Part shown: positions 9,488 to 17,459 of the stretch, piece after piece
Layout of the letters: each line of letters opens with the position of its first letter
Position numbering within the stretch: the stretch's first letter is position 1
From: JAUIAS01 sp030425395
Lineage (GTDB): Bacteria; Pseudomonadota; Alphaproteobacteria; Rhodobacterales; Rhodobacteraceae
Direction of reading: 5' to 3'
Length of the DNA: 64,000 bases
Assembly: GCA_043553855.1 (NCBI GenBank)
Contig: CP121336.1
Location: 372,001 to 436,000 of the forward strand
Notes under the pieces: generated by a model
Databases searched by the model: none
What the model was told of the DNA's origin: nothing
What the model saw: only the letters and a program-made list of their open reading frames with translations
Made by a program: the position numbers and the translations under genes

Positions 9488-9566
9488 TTCAAACCTCCGG
9501 TGCCTCAGTCGCAGGCGACAGTGCCAATGATGTCACCCCTGAAGGCATCTTTTCTCATGCCACACG

Positions 9567-10967
9567 TCACGGATCGGCGTCCTCAAGGTTGGCAAGCTCG
9601 GCCAGCGAAACCGGTTTCAGCGGTGTGCGGATCGTGAAATGTCCGATCTGGGAAACCTCTCGCCCTGCTTCCTTGGCCATGATCCGGGTGATCGCATTGC
9701 CGCATTGCCGGCCCATGCACGGGCCCATGCCCGCACGGCAAAAGGCGCGCAATTGGTTTGGTCCCATGCAGCCCGAGCGTACAAGCGCGCGGATATCGCC
9801 CGCCAAGACAGCTTCGCACCGGCAGATCGTCGTTTCGTCAGGCGGCTGTGAAAAGGCCGGAACGGGCGGGTATTGCCGGTCCAGAAATTGCCGCAGCGTG
9901 GCAAGCCTTTGCAATGCCTTTCGGTCGCTTTGATCTCGCCCGGCATCCTGTGGCGTCGTCGGGTCCAGATCCCGCGCGATACTGCGCGCCATGATCCGCC
10001 CCTGAAGGACAGCCGCGTCCGCCCCCAGAATGCGGGCACCGTCACCCAGCACCCAGATCCGATCCCGGCTGGTGCGCCCGTGGTCATCAAGACGCGGCAC
10101 CCATGCCGCCTGTTCGCCGTCCCAGTCATGCGCGCATCCGGCGGCCATCGACGCATGAGTGTTTGAAATGACGCCGTCATGCACCAGCAAGAGCGAAGTT
10201 TCGATGTGCCGCTCGCCCCCATTGTGGCGGAACGTCACCCGATCCAAGGCGTCGGCTCCATGCGCTTCGATCCGCTCGACGCCATAGTGATGCGCGATCC
10301 CGGCACGCTTGATTTCTGCCCTCAGGCGCAAGCCCTTGGCAATTTGCGGGGCGGCCCCCAAAGCCGCGCGGGCAAGAAGAGGCAGATTTGAAGGGGCCGC
10401 CCACTTGGGTGCGAAATCCAGAACGGCTTGCGGCTTGATCCCGGCGGCAAGAAGCTGCGCCGCGAACAGGTACAACAAAGGCCCCTGCCCGGCCAGAACA
10501 ACACCGTCTTCGGGGAGCAGCCCGCTGTCCTTGAACAAGGTCTGCGCCGCTCCGATGCTCATCACGCCCGGTAACGTCCAGCCGGGAAACGGTGTCGGGC
10601 GCTCCATCGCACCGGTGGCCAGAACAACATGGGCCGCTCTGACGACCGATGTCTTGCCAGCCGTCAGCAGGCCAAGTTCGCACCCATCCTCTTCCGGACG
10701 GATATCCCAGACCGAACTTGCCATGCGCCACGTGATGCCATCCGTCTGGCGGGCCTCGGCCACAAGCGTTGCGCCCTTGGCATAGTCCGGTCCCAGCCAC
10801 CCGAGAAGGTCGGTCGCATCGGCATTGCGTTCCGCCGCACGGTAAACTTGGCCTCCGGGGCTGGGCTGCTCGTCAATGATATCGACCTTGGCACCCGCTT
10901 TGGCCAGCCCGATCGCAAGGCTCAGACCCGCCGGTCCGGCACCGATGATGGCAACATCCACTGTCAT
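9567..10967 (-). CDS. FAD/NAD(P)-binding oxidoreductase with BFD-like [2Fe-2S] C-terminus (HcnB/OoxA-like), first module
   Basis: This 466-residue protein has the N-terminal motif VAIIGAGPAGLSLAIGL, a mid-protein nucleotide fold (VVLAGQGPLLYLFA) and a C-terminal cluster of CRCE, SGC and GPCMGRQCG. Its architecture and length equal those of the paralogue at 7789, so the pair arose by duplication. It overlaps the preceding 2Fe-2S gene by four bases (ATGA), which fixes the start at 10967. Its expected role is electron transfer in a heterotrimeric amine or opine dehydrogenase feeding the respiratory chain. Confidence 0.88.
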   Translation of the reverse strand: MTVDVAIIGAGPAGLSLAIGLAKAGAKVDIIDEQPSPGGQVYRAAERNADATDLLGWLGPDYAKGATLVAEARQTDGITWRMASSVWDIRPEEDGCELGLLTAGKTSVVRAAHVVLATGAMERPTPFPGWTLPGVMSIGAAQTLFKDSGLLPEDGVVLAGQGPLLYLFAAQLLAAGIKPQAVLDFAPKWAAPSNLPLLARAALGAAPQIAKGLRLRAEIKRAGIAHHYGVERIEAHGADALDRVTFRHNGGERHIETSLLLVHDGVISNTHASMAAGCAHDWDGEQAAWVPRLDDHGRTSRDRIWVLGDGARILGADAAVLQGRIMARSIARDLDPTTPQDAGRDQSDRKALQRLATLRQFLDRQYPPVPAFSQPPDETTICRCEAVLAGDIRALVRSGCMGPNQLRAFCRAGMGPCMGRQCGNAITRIMAKEAGREVSQIGHFTIRTPLKPVSLAELANLEDADP

Positions 10968-11263
10968 GATTCCGCCTCCGGCTTTGGCAAACCCGAGTGT
11001 CGTCTGATCGCCATGCCAGCCCGAACCCGTTCGCGACAGGCTTGCCGCCCACCCTGTCCGTCAATTTCGACCATGCATTCAAAGCAGTTGCCGATCATGC
11101 AATAGGGGCCGCGCAGACTGGCATTTTCGGGCGCATAGCGAAAACCCGAAATGCCAGCCGCAAAAAGGGCCGCGGCGACGCTCTCGCCGTCTTCGGCATC
11201 AATCTGTTGTCCTTCAAAGGTGATGGACACGCTGTTACGGATTTCGGAGCTGCGCTTAAACAT
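10964..11263 (-). CDS. Small [2Fe-2S] ferredoxin-like subunit (HcnA-like), first module
   Basis: This protein has 99 residues if read from the ATG at 11263, which has AAGG seven to eight bases upstream and overlaps the upstream oxidase stop by eight bases. In-frame starts further upstream (11287, 11329) lie deeper in that gene. The cluster motif YCMIGNCFECMVEIDG with a later Cys (GRQAC) is that of the 2Fe-2S small subunits of HcnA type. It lies between its catalytic DAO partner (11256) and its FAD/NAD partner (9567), giving the order C-A-B rather than the A-B-C of the second module. Confidence 0.87.
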   Translation of the reverse strand: MFKRSSEIRNSVSITFEGQQIDAEDGESVAAALFAAGISGFRYAPENASLRGPYCMIGNCFECMVEIDGQGGRQACRERVRAGMAIRRHSGLPKPEAES

Positions 11264-12365
11264 CAAACCGCCTTGGGTGGAAGACATTGAATTCAGACGG
11301 GATATTCCCTTCGGACACCCATTTGGCAACCTCGAGCGCGTGGACCGAGGACAAGGTCACGCCGCTGTGGCAGGCAAAGGAAAACAAGCCCGGATGCGCT
11401 TCGGACTGCTGATAAACCGGGCAACCATCCGGCGTCATGACCCTGAGAGCCCCCCAGGCGCGCTGTAGACGCAATTTGCCAAGAAAGGGAAAGACGGAAA
11501 TGCAATAGCGCGCCACTTCGGCCAGTGTCGGCAGATCGGTGCGGGTATCCATCCCGATCTGTTTGCTCGACGCGCCCAACAGAAAGGACCCGTTGTCGGT
11601 CTGACGCACGGTGCCCGTGGCAAAGGACATGCTCTCGCTGACTTTTTCAGTGACCAGAACCTGCCCCTGATCGGCATGCACGGGCAAATCGATCCCCAGA
11701 TCGCGGACAAGATTGCCCGCTCCGTGGCCCGCCGCGACGATCACGCGCGCAGCCGACCCCAACAGCGTGCCATCTTCGCCCATCAGGTCAAATCCGCCAT
11801 CGGCGCGCGGTGTGATCGCGCCGATGCGCGTGTTGGGCTGATAATGCGCGCCTTTTGCCTGCATGTCCTGATGCAGCGCGCGCATCAGGAACAGCGGATT
11901 GCAGTGCCCGTCATGGCCGGTGTAGATCGCCCCCGGCACACTTTCGGCGATATGCGGCGCGACAGCCTTCAGGGTCTTGTGATCCAAAACCTCATAGCCG
12001 TATGCCTTGTCGCCCATCCCCGCCGTGATCCGGTCCTGACCTGCAATGGCGCTTTCCAGCTCGGCTTCGGTGGCGACGATATTATAGCCTTGCTTGACAT
12101 AATGGACGTCAACGCCGGTGTTTTCGGTGAGTTCCGCCGCAAAATCCTGCCAAAGCTGGCTCGCCCGCAGCGACCATGCCGCATATTCGGGCATGTTCTG
12201 GCCCTTGCTTTGCACCCAGACCAATCCGAAATTTCCGCGCGCGGTGCGGATCGCCGTATCGCCCTCATCAAAGACGACCGTTTTCTGGCCCCTGCGCGCC
12301 AGCCCCCAGCCAAAGGCCGACCCAAGAAGCCCGCCCCCGACAACAGCTACGTCATAATCCTGCAT
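11256..12365 (-). CDS. FAD-dependent oxidase/dehydrogenase subunit (DAO family, HcnC/SoxB-like), first module
   Basis: This 369-residue DAO-family flavoprotein starts MQDYDVAVVGGGLLGSAFG, the FAD-binding fingerprint, and has a C-terminal HSGVTLSSVHALEVAKW region typical of the flavin isoalloxazine pocket. It probably oxidises an N-substituted or D-amino acid imported by the adjacent ABC system. It overlaps the upstream ATPase gene by 14 bases and the downstream ferredoxin gene by eight, so the oxidase genes are directly coupled to transport. It is only distantly similar to the second DAO subunit at 6687, which suggests different substrates or successive oxidation steps. Confidence 0.87.
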   Translation of the reverse strand: MQDYDVAVVGGGLLGSAFGWGLARRGQKTVVFDEGDTAIRTARGNFGLVWVQSKGQNMPEYAAWSLRASQLWQDFAAELTENTGVDVHYVKQGYNIVATEAELESAIAGQDRITAGMGDKAYGYEVLDHKTLKAVAPHIAESVPGAIYTGHDGHCNPLFLMRALHQDMQAKGAHYQPNTRIGAITPRADGGFDLMGEDGTLLGSAARVIVAAGHGAGNLVRDLGIDLPVHADQGQVLVTEKVSESMSFATGTVRQTDNGSFLLGASSKQIGMDTRTDLPTLAEVARYCISVFPFLGKLRLQRAWGALRVMTPDGCPVYQQSEAHPGLFSFACHSGVTLSSVHALEVAKWVSEGNIPSEFNVFHPRRFDV

Positions 12366-13356
12366 TCGCGATTTCGTCCAGTCGGTGGCACGCAGCCTGA
12401 TGCAGGCTGGAATCCCCGGTTTTCATTTCGATAAAGGTCTCGTTGCAGGATGCATTCGCATAGGGGCATCGTGGCGCAAAGCGGCAACCGGGCGGCGGAT
12501 CAATCGGTTTGGAAATTTCCCCCCGGATATTCGGAACCTCCCTGCGCGAGCGCGGATCGGGGATCGGAACCGCGCCAATCAATGCCTTGGTATAGGGGTG
12601 TTTTGGGTTTCGGATGACTTCTTCTGCCGGGCCGATCTCCATCGCCTGCCCCAGATACATGACCAGCAGCCGGTCGGCCACGTTGCCAAGGATCGAAAGA
12701 TCGTGGCTGACATAAAGCGACGAAAACCCGCGTTCGGCCTGCATCTCGCGCAGAAGATCAAGAATCCCGGCGCGGATGGAGACATCCAGCATCGACAGCG
12801 GTTCATCTGCGATGATCACTTCGGGTTCCATGACCAAGGCGCTTGCGATGCCGACCCGCTGGCGTTCACCGCCCGAAAGCTCATGCGGGAACCGCTCGGC
12901 GTATTTGCCCGATGGCAGGCCCACCGCATCCAGCATGGCCAGCGACCGGCGCTTGATTTCGTCAGCCCCCCAGAGTTCAAGCGCCCGTGGACCTTCGGCC
13001 ACGATATCGACAATTCGAAACCGTGGGTTGAGAGACTCGTAAGGGTCCTGAAAGATCATCTGAACCGCGCGGCGGTAATCCTTGATCGCCGCACCCTTAA
13101 GCCCAAGGATTGAGTTCCCTCTGAACCTGATGTCGCCTTCGGTGGGGTCCAGAAGCCCCGAAACCATGGTGCAGGTCGTGGATTTGCCACACCCGGATTC
13201 ACCTGCGATACCAAGAATTTCGTTCTCACCGATCGAAATGCTCAATCGTTCAACAGCCTTGATGTAACTGGGCTTTTTGCGTTGGATCACCCTTTCGACG
13301 AACCCCGGCGTCAATTCGAAATGGCGGCTGAGCCGGTCGAGTTCTAGGACAGCCAT
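12352..13356 (-). CDS. Dpp/Opp-type ABC transporter ATP-binding protein (F subunit)
   Basis: This 334-residue ATPase has a Walker A motif GESGCGKST (residues 48-56), signature LSGGERQRVGIAS, Walker B VIIADEP and the C-terminal Cys-rich oligopeptide-transporter tail (GCRFAPRCPYANASC). That tail often binds a 4Fe-4S cluster in this family. It energises import of a peptide, opine or amine. The ATG at 13356 is preferred to 13413 because the family alignment begins at AVLELDRLSRHF and it gives a 13-base overlap with the D-subunit gene. The D-loop region reads PLSMLD instead of the commoner PVSALD. Confidence 0.92.
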   Translation of the reverse strand: MAVLELDRLSRHFELTPGFVERVIQRKKPSYIKAVERLSISIGENEILGIAGESGCGKSTTCTMVSGLLDPTEGDIRFRGNSILGLKGAAIKDYRRAVQMIFQDPYESLNPRFRIVDIVAEGPRALELWGADEIKRRSLAMLDAVGLPSGKYAERFPHELSGGERQRVGIASALVMEPEVIIADEPLSMLDVSIRAGILDLLREMQAERGFSSLYVSHDLSILGNVADRLLVMYLGQAMEIGPAEEVIRNPKHPYTKALIGAVPIPDPRSRREVPNIRGEISKPIDPPPGCRFAPRCPYANASCNETFIEMKTGDSSLHQAACHRLDEIANAGL

Positions 13357-14375
13357 GTCGACTTCTCCTTTGCAAGTTCGCGGAACCGCGCGGCGTCGGC
13401 GCTGCGCGCGCATCGCACGATATGTCCCTCGGCAATCTCTTTTGCCTCCGGATTGGCACTGTGGCAGATCGCATCATCAAATGGGCAACGCGGCGCAAAG
13501 GGGCAGCTTTGCACCGGCCCCACCAATGTTGGCGGCGATCCGGGTATCGAGATCAGTTCGGTTCCCAGCGTGGTGATCGACGGGAACGCGTTCTTGAGCC
13601 CCAGCGTATAGGGATGATGCGGGTTCTCGAAAAGATCTATGGCGCTGGCCTGTTCCATGATCTCACCACCATACATAATGGCGATCCGGTCACTCATCTC
13701 GGCAATGACGGCGATGTCGTGGGTGATCAGGATGATCGAGCTTTTCAGTTCCGAACGGATTTCCCTGATACGCCGCAGAATACGTTCCTGAACCAGCACA
13801 TCCAGCCCGGTTGTGGGTTCGTCCATGATGATCAGGCCGGGGTCGAGCGACAACGCCATCGCGATCATCGCGCGCTGACGCATGCCGCCGGAAAACTCGT
13901 GCGGATAGCTTTTCAGCAGCCCCGGTTCCAGACCGACCACATCGAACAGTTCGGCGGCGCGCTCCATGGCTTGGGCGCGGCTGTCATCCCGATGCGCCTG
14001 AATCGATTCAATCACCTGATCGCCGACCCGGTGCACCGGATTGAACGACGCCATGGCGCTTTGCGGCACCATCGAGATTTCCTGCCACAGGATTTCCCGG
14101 CGAAAATCTTCTTCGTCCATATCCATCAGGGCGCGCCCCCGATAAGTGCAGCGATCAGCGGTTGCAGTTCCATTTTCAGCCAGAAGCCGCAACAGCGCCT
14201 TGATCAGCGTGGATTTCCCGCATCCGGATTCCCCGGCAATGCCGAAAACCTCATTCTCCCGAACATCAAAGCTGACATTGCTTACAGCATGAACCGGGCC
14301 TTGCGAGGTGTTGTAGACAACGCCAAGATTGCGGACGGACAAAAGGGGGTCTTGCGGATTGCTCATGTCATTCAC
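13344..14375 (-). CDS. Dpp/Opp-type ABC transporter ATP-binding protein (D subunit)
   Basis: This 343-residue ATPase has Walker A GESGCGKSTL, signature SGGMRQRAMIA, Walker B LIIMDEPTTGLD and the C-terminal CPFAPRCPFDDAIC tail of the oligopeptide ATPase family. It pairs with the F subunit to drive the permeases encoded upstream. ATG codons at 14375 and 14366 are both possible; the first overlaps the permease stop by four bases and is preferred. Confidence 0.92.
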   Translation of the reverse strand: MNDMSNPQDPLLSVRNLGVVYNTSQGPVHAVSNVSFDVRENEVFGIAGESGCGKSTLIKALLRLLAENGTATADRCTYRGRALMDMDEEDFRREILWQEISMVPQSAMASFNPVHRVGDQVIESIQAHRDDSRAQAMERAAELFDVVGLEPGLLKSYPHEFSGGMRQRAMIAMALSLDPGLIIMDEPTTGLDVLVQERILRRIREIRSELKSSIILITHDIAVIAEMSDRIAIMYGGEIMEQASAIDLFENPHHPYTLGLKNAFPSITTLGTELISIPGSPPTLVGPVQSCPFAPRCPFDDAICHSANPEAKEIAEGHIVRCARSADAARFRELAKEKSTWLS

Positions 14376-15271
14376 CTTTTGCGCAGTCGCGGGTTGGCAA
14401 CTTCTTCATAGGCCCTGCTGACAAAGACCAGAGATACCACCAACAAAATGATGCAAACCGATGGCGAGGCAAACCACCACCACGCCACGCGGGTCTTGCC
14501 CGACAGCCAAAGCTCATAGAGCATGCCGCCCCAGCTGATGGTTTCCCCGTCGCCGAACCCAAGGAAGCTGGCCGAAGCTTCAGTAATGATCGACCATGCG
14601 ATGTTGAAAGCGGCATAGAGCAGCAAAAGCGGCATCACGTTCGGCAGAATATGGAAATAGATGATGCGAAAGTCCGACGCGCCGCGCGCTTTGGCCATCT
14701 GGATGAACTGGCGTTGCTTGATCGACATGGCCTGTGCCCGGATCACCCGCGCCGAGGTCCGCCAGATAATCAGGACAATGGCGAGAATGATGAATTCCAG
14801 CTTGCGACCGAAAAGAGCGATCAGAACGATGATAAACGGCAGGAACGGCATTCCGTAGAGAATGTCGGTGATCCGCATCAAGACCTCGTCGACCTTGCCG
14901 CCGTAGTAGCCTGCGATAAGCCCGACATTGGCACCGATCACGATCGAGATGAAACCTGACACCACCCCGATCAGAAGCGTCGTGCGTGTCGCCAGAATGA
15001 GCTGCGAAAACAGATCATATCCCAGATGCGTTGTGCCCATTGGAAATTCCCAGGATGGCGGGCGCAGGGACGCGAAATTCCCTTCGCTGTCATAGGTCAT
15101 TTCCCATGGATCATACGGGGCAAGCCACGGTGCCAGAAGCGCGATCACCGTGAACACGACGATGACCCAGAACCCGAACTGGCTCAGTTTGTTCGAATTG
15201 ATGATCCGGTAATGTTCGCCAAGCGCCAGCCGCAGGCCGTGTAACTTGTGCGATGCTCCGCTAGACGACAT
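14372..15271 (-). CDS. Dpp/Opp-type ABC transporter permease (C subunit)
   Basis: This 299-residue inner-membrane protein has an N-terminal helix (FWVIVVFTVIALLAPWLAP), a periplasmic stretch and about five further helices. It contains the EAA-type coupling loop MAKARGASDFRIIYFHILPN that contacts the ATPases. The ATG at 15271 is chosen because GGTGGGAG lies six bases upstream; longer in-frame versions run into the enolase-family gene. It partners the B-subunit permease at 16385, oddly separated from it by a metabolic enzyme gene. Confidence 0.9.
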   Translation of the reverse strand: MSSSGASHKLHGLRLALGEHYRIINSNKLSQFGFWVIVVFTVIALLAPWLAPYDPWEMTYDSEGNFASLRPPSWEFPMGTTHLGYDLFSQLILATRTTLLIGVVSGFISIVIGANVGLIAGYYGGKVDEVLMRITDILYGMPFLPFIIVLIALFGRKLEFIILAIVLIIWRTSARVIRAQAMSIKQRQFIQMAKARGASDFRIIYFHILPNVMPLLLLYAAFNIAWSIITEASASFLGFGDGETISWGGMLYELWLSGKTRVAWWWFASPSVCIILLVVSLVFVSRAYEEVANPRLRKR

Positions 15272-16385
15272 AGGCATCTCCCACCTGATATTCCTTGATT
15301 TTTTCCAGTGAGACCTCGACACCCAGACCCGGCCGGTCAGGCAGCACCGCCACTCCGTTCTTGATCCAGTCCGAAAAATCCGTGACGTCATCGGCCATTC
15401 TGAGGGTCGACATATAGGCGTGGCCGCAGGGCATGAGGTGGGGCAATGTCACCCCAAGATGAAGCGACGCGGCCTGTGTAATGCCCAGTTCGATCATCGA
15501 GTTCATCAACACCCGTTTACCTGCCTTGCGCACCGCATCGGCGATCTGGACACTGTTTGCCAAACCGCCATTCTTGGAAATCTTGATCGAGAACACATCC
15601 GCAGACCCGCGTTGGATGATCTCCTCGGCGTTGGCGGGGGTCAAAAGCGCCTCATCCACGGAAATCGGCAGATCCGTCTGATCGCAAAGCGCGCTCATCC
15701 CCTCCAGATCCTCGGCGCGCAGGGGCTGTTCGACCAAGACCACCGGCAACCCGTCGCAGCCCTTGACGTAGGCTTGTGCCTGCTCCCTGCTCCATCCCTG
15801 ATTGGCGTCGACCATGATCTTGACCCCGTCCGGAGCCTGTTCCAGAACATCGCGTGTGCGGGTGATCTCATCCTCGATCGGCCTGCTGCCCATTTTCAGC
15901 ATATAGGTGCGAAAGCCCTGTGGGTGGCGTTCGTGAATAACGTCCAGATCTTCCTGCGCGGTCCCGCTGGAAGTGGGCCAGAGGACATCAATGCCATCCT
16001 GCGCGCGTGCGCCCAGCAACTGCCAGACAGGCACCTGTCGCGCGCGGGCCAAGGCATCATAGCACGCGATGTCGATGGCGGCAGCCGGGGTGCCATGGTG
16101 GCCACGGCCCAGCCCGTTTTCCACCCATTCGGCCACACACTGGCCGATCATGTCCGGTGCGCGCGCCGCAATCGCCTGGCTTGCCTTTTCCAGCGTGTAG
16201 CCATCGAATTCGGCATGGGGATCGCATTCGCCCCACCCGGTCACTCCGTTCTCGAGCGTCACCCTGACAATAGCGGCCCGCGAATGTGTCAGCGTGCCCA
16301 GCACAGCCGACAGGTGATACGGGCGCGCAAGCGGAATGCGGATCGGCCAGCACTCCAGTTGTGCGATATTCAGACCTCCTGCCAT
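15261..16385 (-). CDS. Enolase-superfamily (mandelate racemase/muconate lactonizing subgroup) epimerase or dehydratase
   Basis: This 374-residue protein has the N-terminal capping domain and the barrel residues of the enolase superfamily. Metal ligands appear in MVDANQGW, VEQPL and SVDEALL, and the opposite-face lysine in FSIKISKNGG. At the second barrel strand the usual K-x-K reads M-L-K (YMLKMG), so the first lysine is missing while the second remains. Such enzymes include dipeptide epimerases, N-acyl amino acid racemases, hydroxyproline-betaine epimerase and cis-3-hydroxyproline dehydratase. Lying between the two permease genes and beside amine oxidases, it likely racemises or dehydrates the imported compound. 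It overlaps both neighbours. Confidence 0.85.
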   Translation of the reverse strand: MAGGLNIAQLECWPIRIPLARPYHLSAVLGTLTHSRAAIVRVTLENGVTGWGECDPHAEFDGYTLEKASQAIAARAPDMIGQCVAEWVENGLGRGHHGTPAAAIDIACYDALARARQVPVWQLLGARAQDGIDVLWPTSSGTAQEDLDVIHERHPQGFRTYMLKMGSRPIEDEITRTRDVLEQAPDGVKIMVDANQGWSREQAQAYVKGCDGLPVVLVEQPLRAEDLEGMSALCDQTDLPISVDEALLTPANAEEIIQRGSADVFSIKISKNGGLANSVQIADAVRKAGKRVLMNSMIELGITQAASLHLGVTLPHLMPCGHAYMSTLRMADDVTDFSDWIKNGVAVLPDRPGLGVEVSLEKIKEYQVGDAYVV

Positions 16386-17371
16386 CAGCTCAGCCCTTTC
16401 GCGGTAATTTTGATCCGGGGATCAAGATAGGAATAGAGAACGTCGGTCAGAAAATTGAGCGAGATCACGAGGATCGCCAGCATCAGAAAGGTGCCTTGTG
16501 CCACCGGATAATCATGCTGCGCGGCGCTTTCGACCATCAACTGACCCATTCCGGGCCACGAGAACAGGGATTCAACCACCACCTGCCCGCCAACCGCAAA
16601 GCCGATCATGATGCCAGAGATCGTGACCACACCCAAAAGCGCATTGCGGGCTGCGTGGCGCATCATGATAACCCGCGATTTCAGCCCCTTGGCACGGGCC
16701 AGTTCGATATAATCGGATCCCAGAACCTCAAGCATACTGTCGCGCATGATCAGCATGGGGGTCGAGATATAATACATGCCCACCGTCAGCGTCGGCAGAA
16801 CCAAACGGTGCCAGAAATCCGCAGTCATCAACAGATCCAGCACACCGTCAGGACGTGCGCCCGGTGCATACATGCCGCCGGTCGGGAACATCCCCAGCCG
16901 GTAGCTCAGCACCATCAGCAGCAAAAGCCCGGTGATAAAGGGTGGTGCCGCCTGAAAAATCAGCCCGACCACCGTTCCGATCAGGTCCACAGGCCCGTTG
17001 CGCCGCCATGCCATGATAATGCCCATGCCGATGCCCAGAACCAGCGTCATGCACATGCCTGCCGCCATAAGAAGGATCGTGTTCCAGAACCGGTGACCGA
17101 GAATATCGGTGACTTCTTGCGCCGAAACAAAGGACCGCCCCCATTCCAGCGTCACGAGGTTCTTCATGTAGATCATGTATTGCTTCCAGACCGGTTCGTT
17201 CAGTCCGAATGCCTCTCGCATCCGCTCTTGCACCGCCGGGTCCATCGCCGGGCTGATGACCTGCATTGTCGGCTCACCCGGAAGCATACGGAAAATGATG
17301 AACAAGATCGTCGCCACCGCAAAGATGGTGATCAGGGTATAGACGAAACGTCGGAGGATATAGTCAAGCAT
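16385..17371 (-). CDS. Dpp/Opp-type ABC transporter permease (B subunit)
   Basis: This 328-residue inner-membrane protein starts MLDYILRRFVYTLITIFAVA, the typical DppB N-terminal helix, and has six helices overall. The coupling loop ELARAKGLKSRVIMMRHAAR lies near residues 215-235. Its stop shares one base with the enolase-family start (TGATG). It is the first gene after the binding protein, with an 88-base gap. Confidence 0.92.
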   Translation of the reverse strand: MLDYILRRFVYTLITIFAVATILFIIFRMLPGEPTMQVISPAMDPAVQERMREAFGLNEPVWKQYMIYMKNLVTLEWGRSFVSAQEVTDILGHRFWNTILLMAAGMCMTLVLGIGMGIIMAWRRNGPVDLIGTVVGLIFQAAPPFITGLLLLMVLSYRLGMFPTGGMYAPGARPDGVLDLLMTADFWHRLVLPTLTVGMYYISTPMLIMRDSMLEVLGSDYIELARAKGLKSRVIMMRHAARNALLGVVTISGIMIGFAVGGQVVVESLFSWPGMGQLMVESAAQHDYPVAQGTFLMLAILVISLNFLTDVLYSYLDPRIKITAKGLS

Positions 17372-17459
17372 GGGACTGTTCCGGGCATGAGCAGGAAGGG
17401 TCCGTCAGGCCCCTGCGGGCCTGACGGTTTGATGAAACTAGGCTCTTTTGTCAGATGGA

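Noticed and set aside
9488..9566. Independent promoter for the second dehydrogenase module
   Set aside because: The 79-base gap between modules shows no convincing -35/-10 pair, so readthrough from the main operon is the simpler reading.
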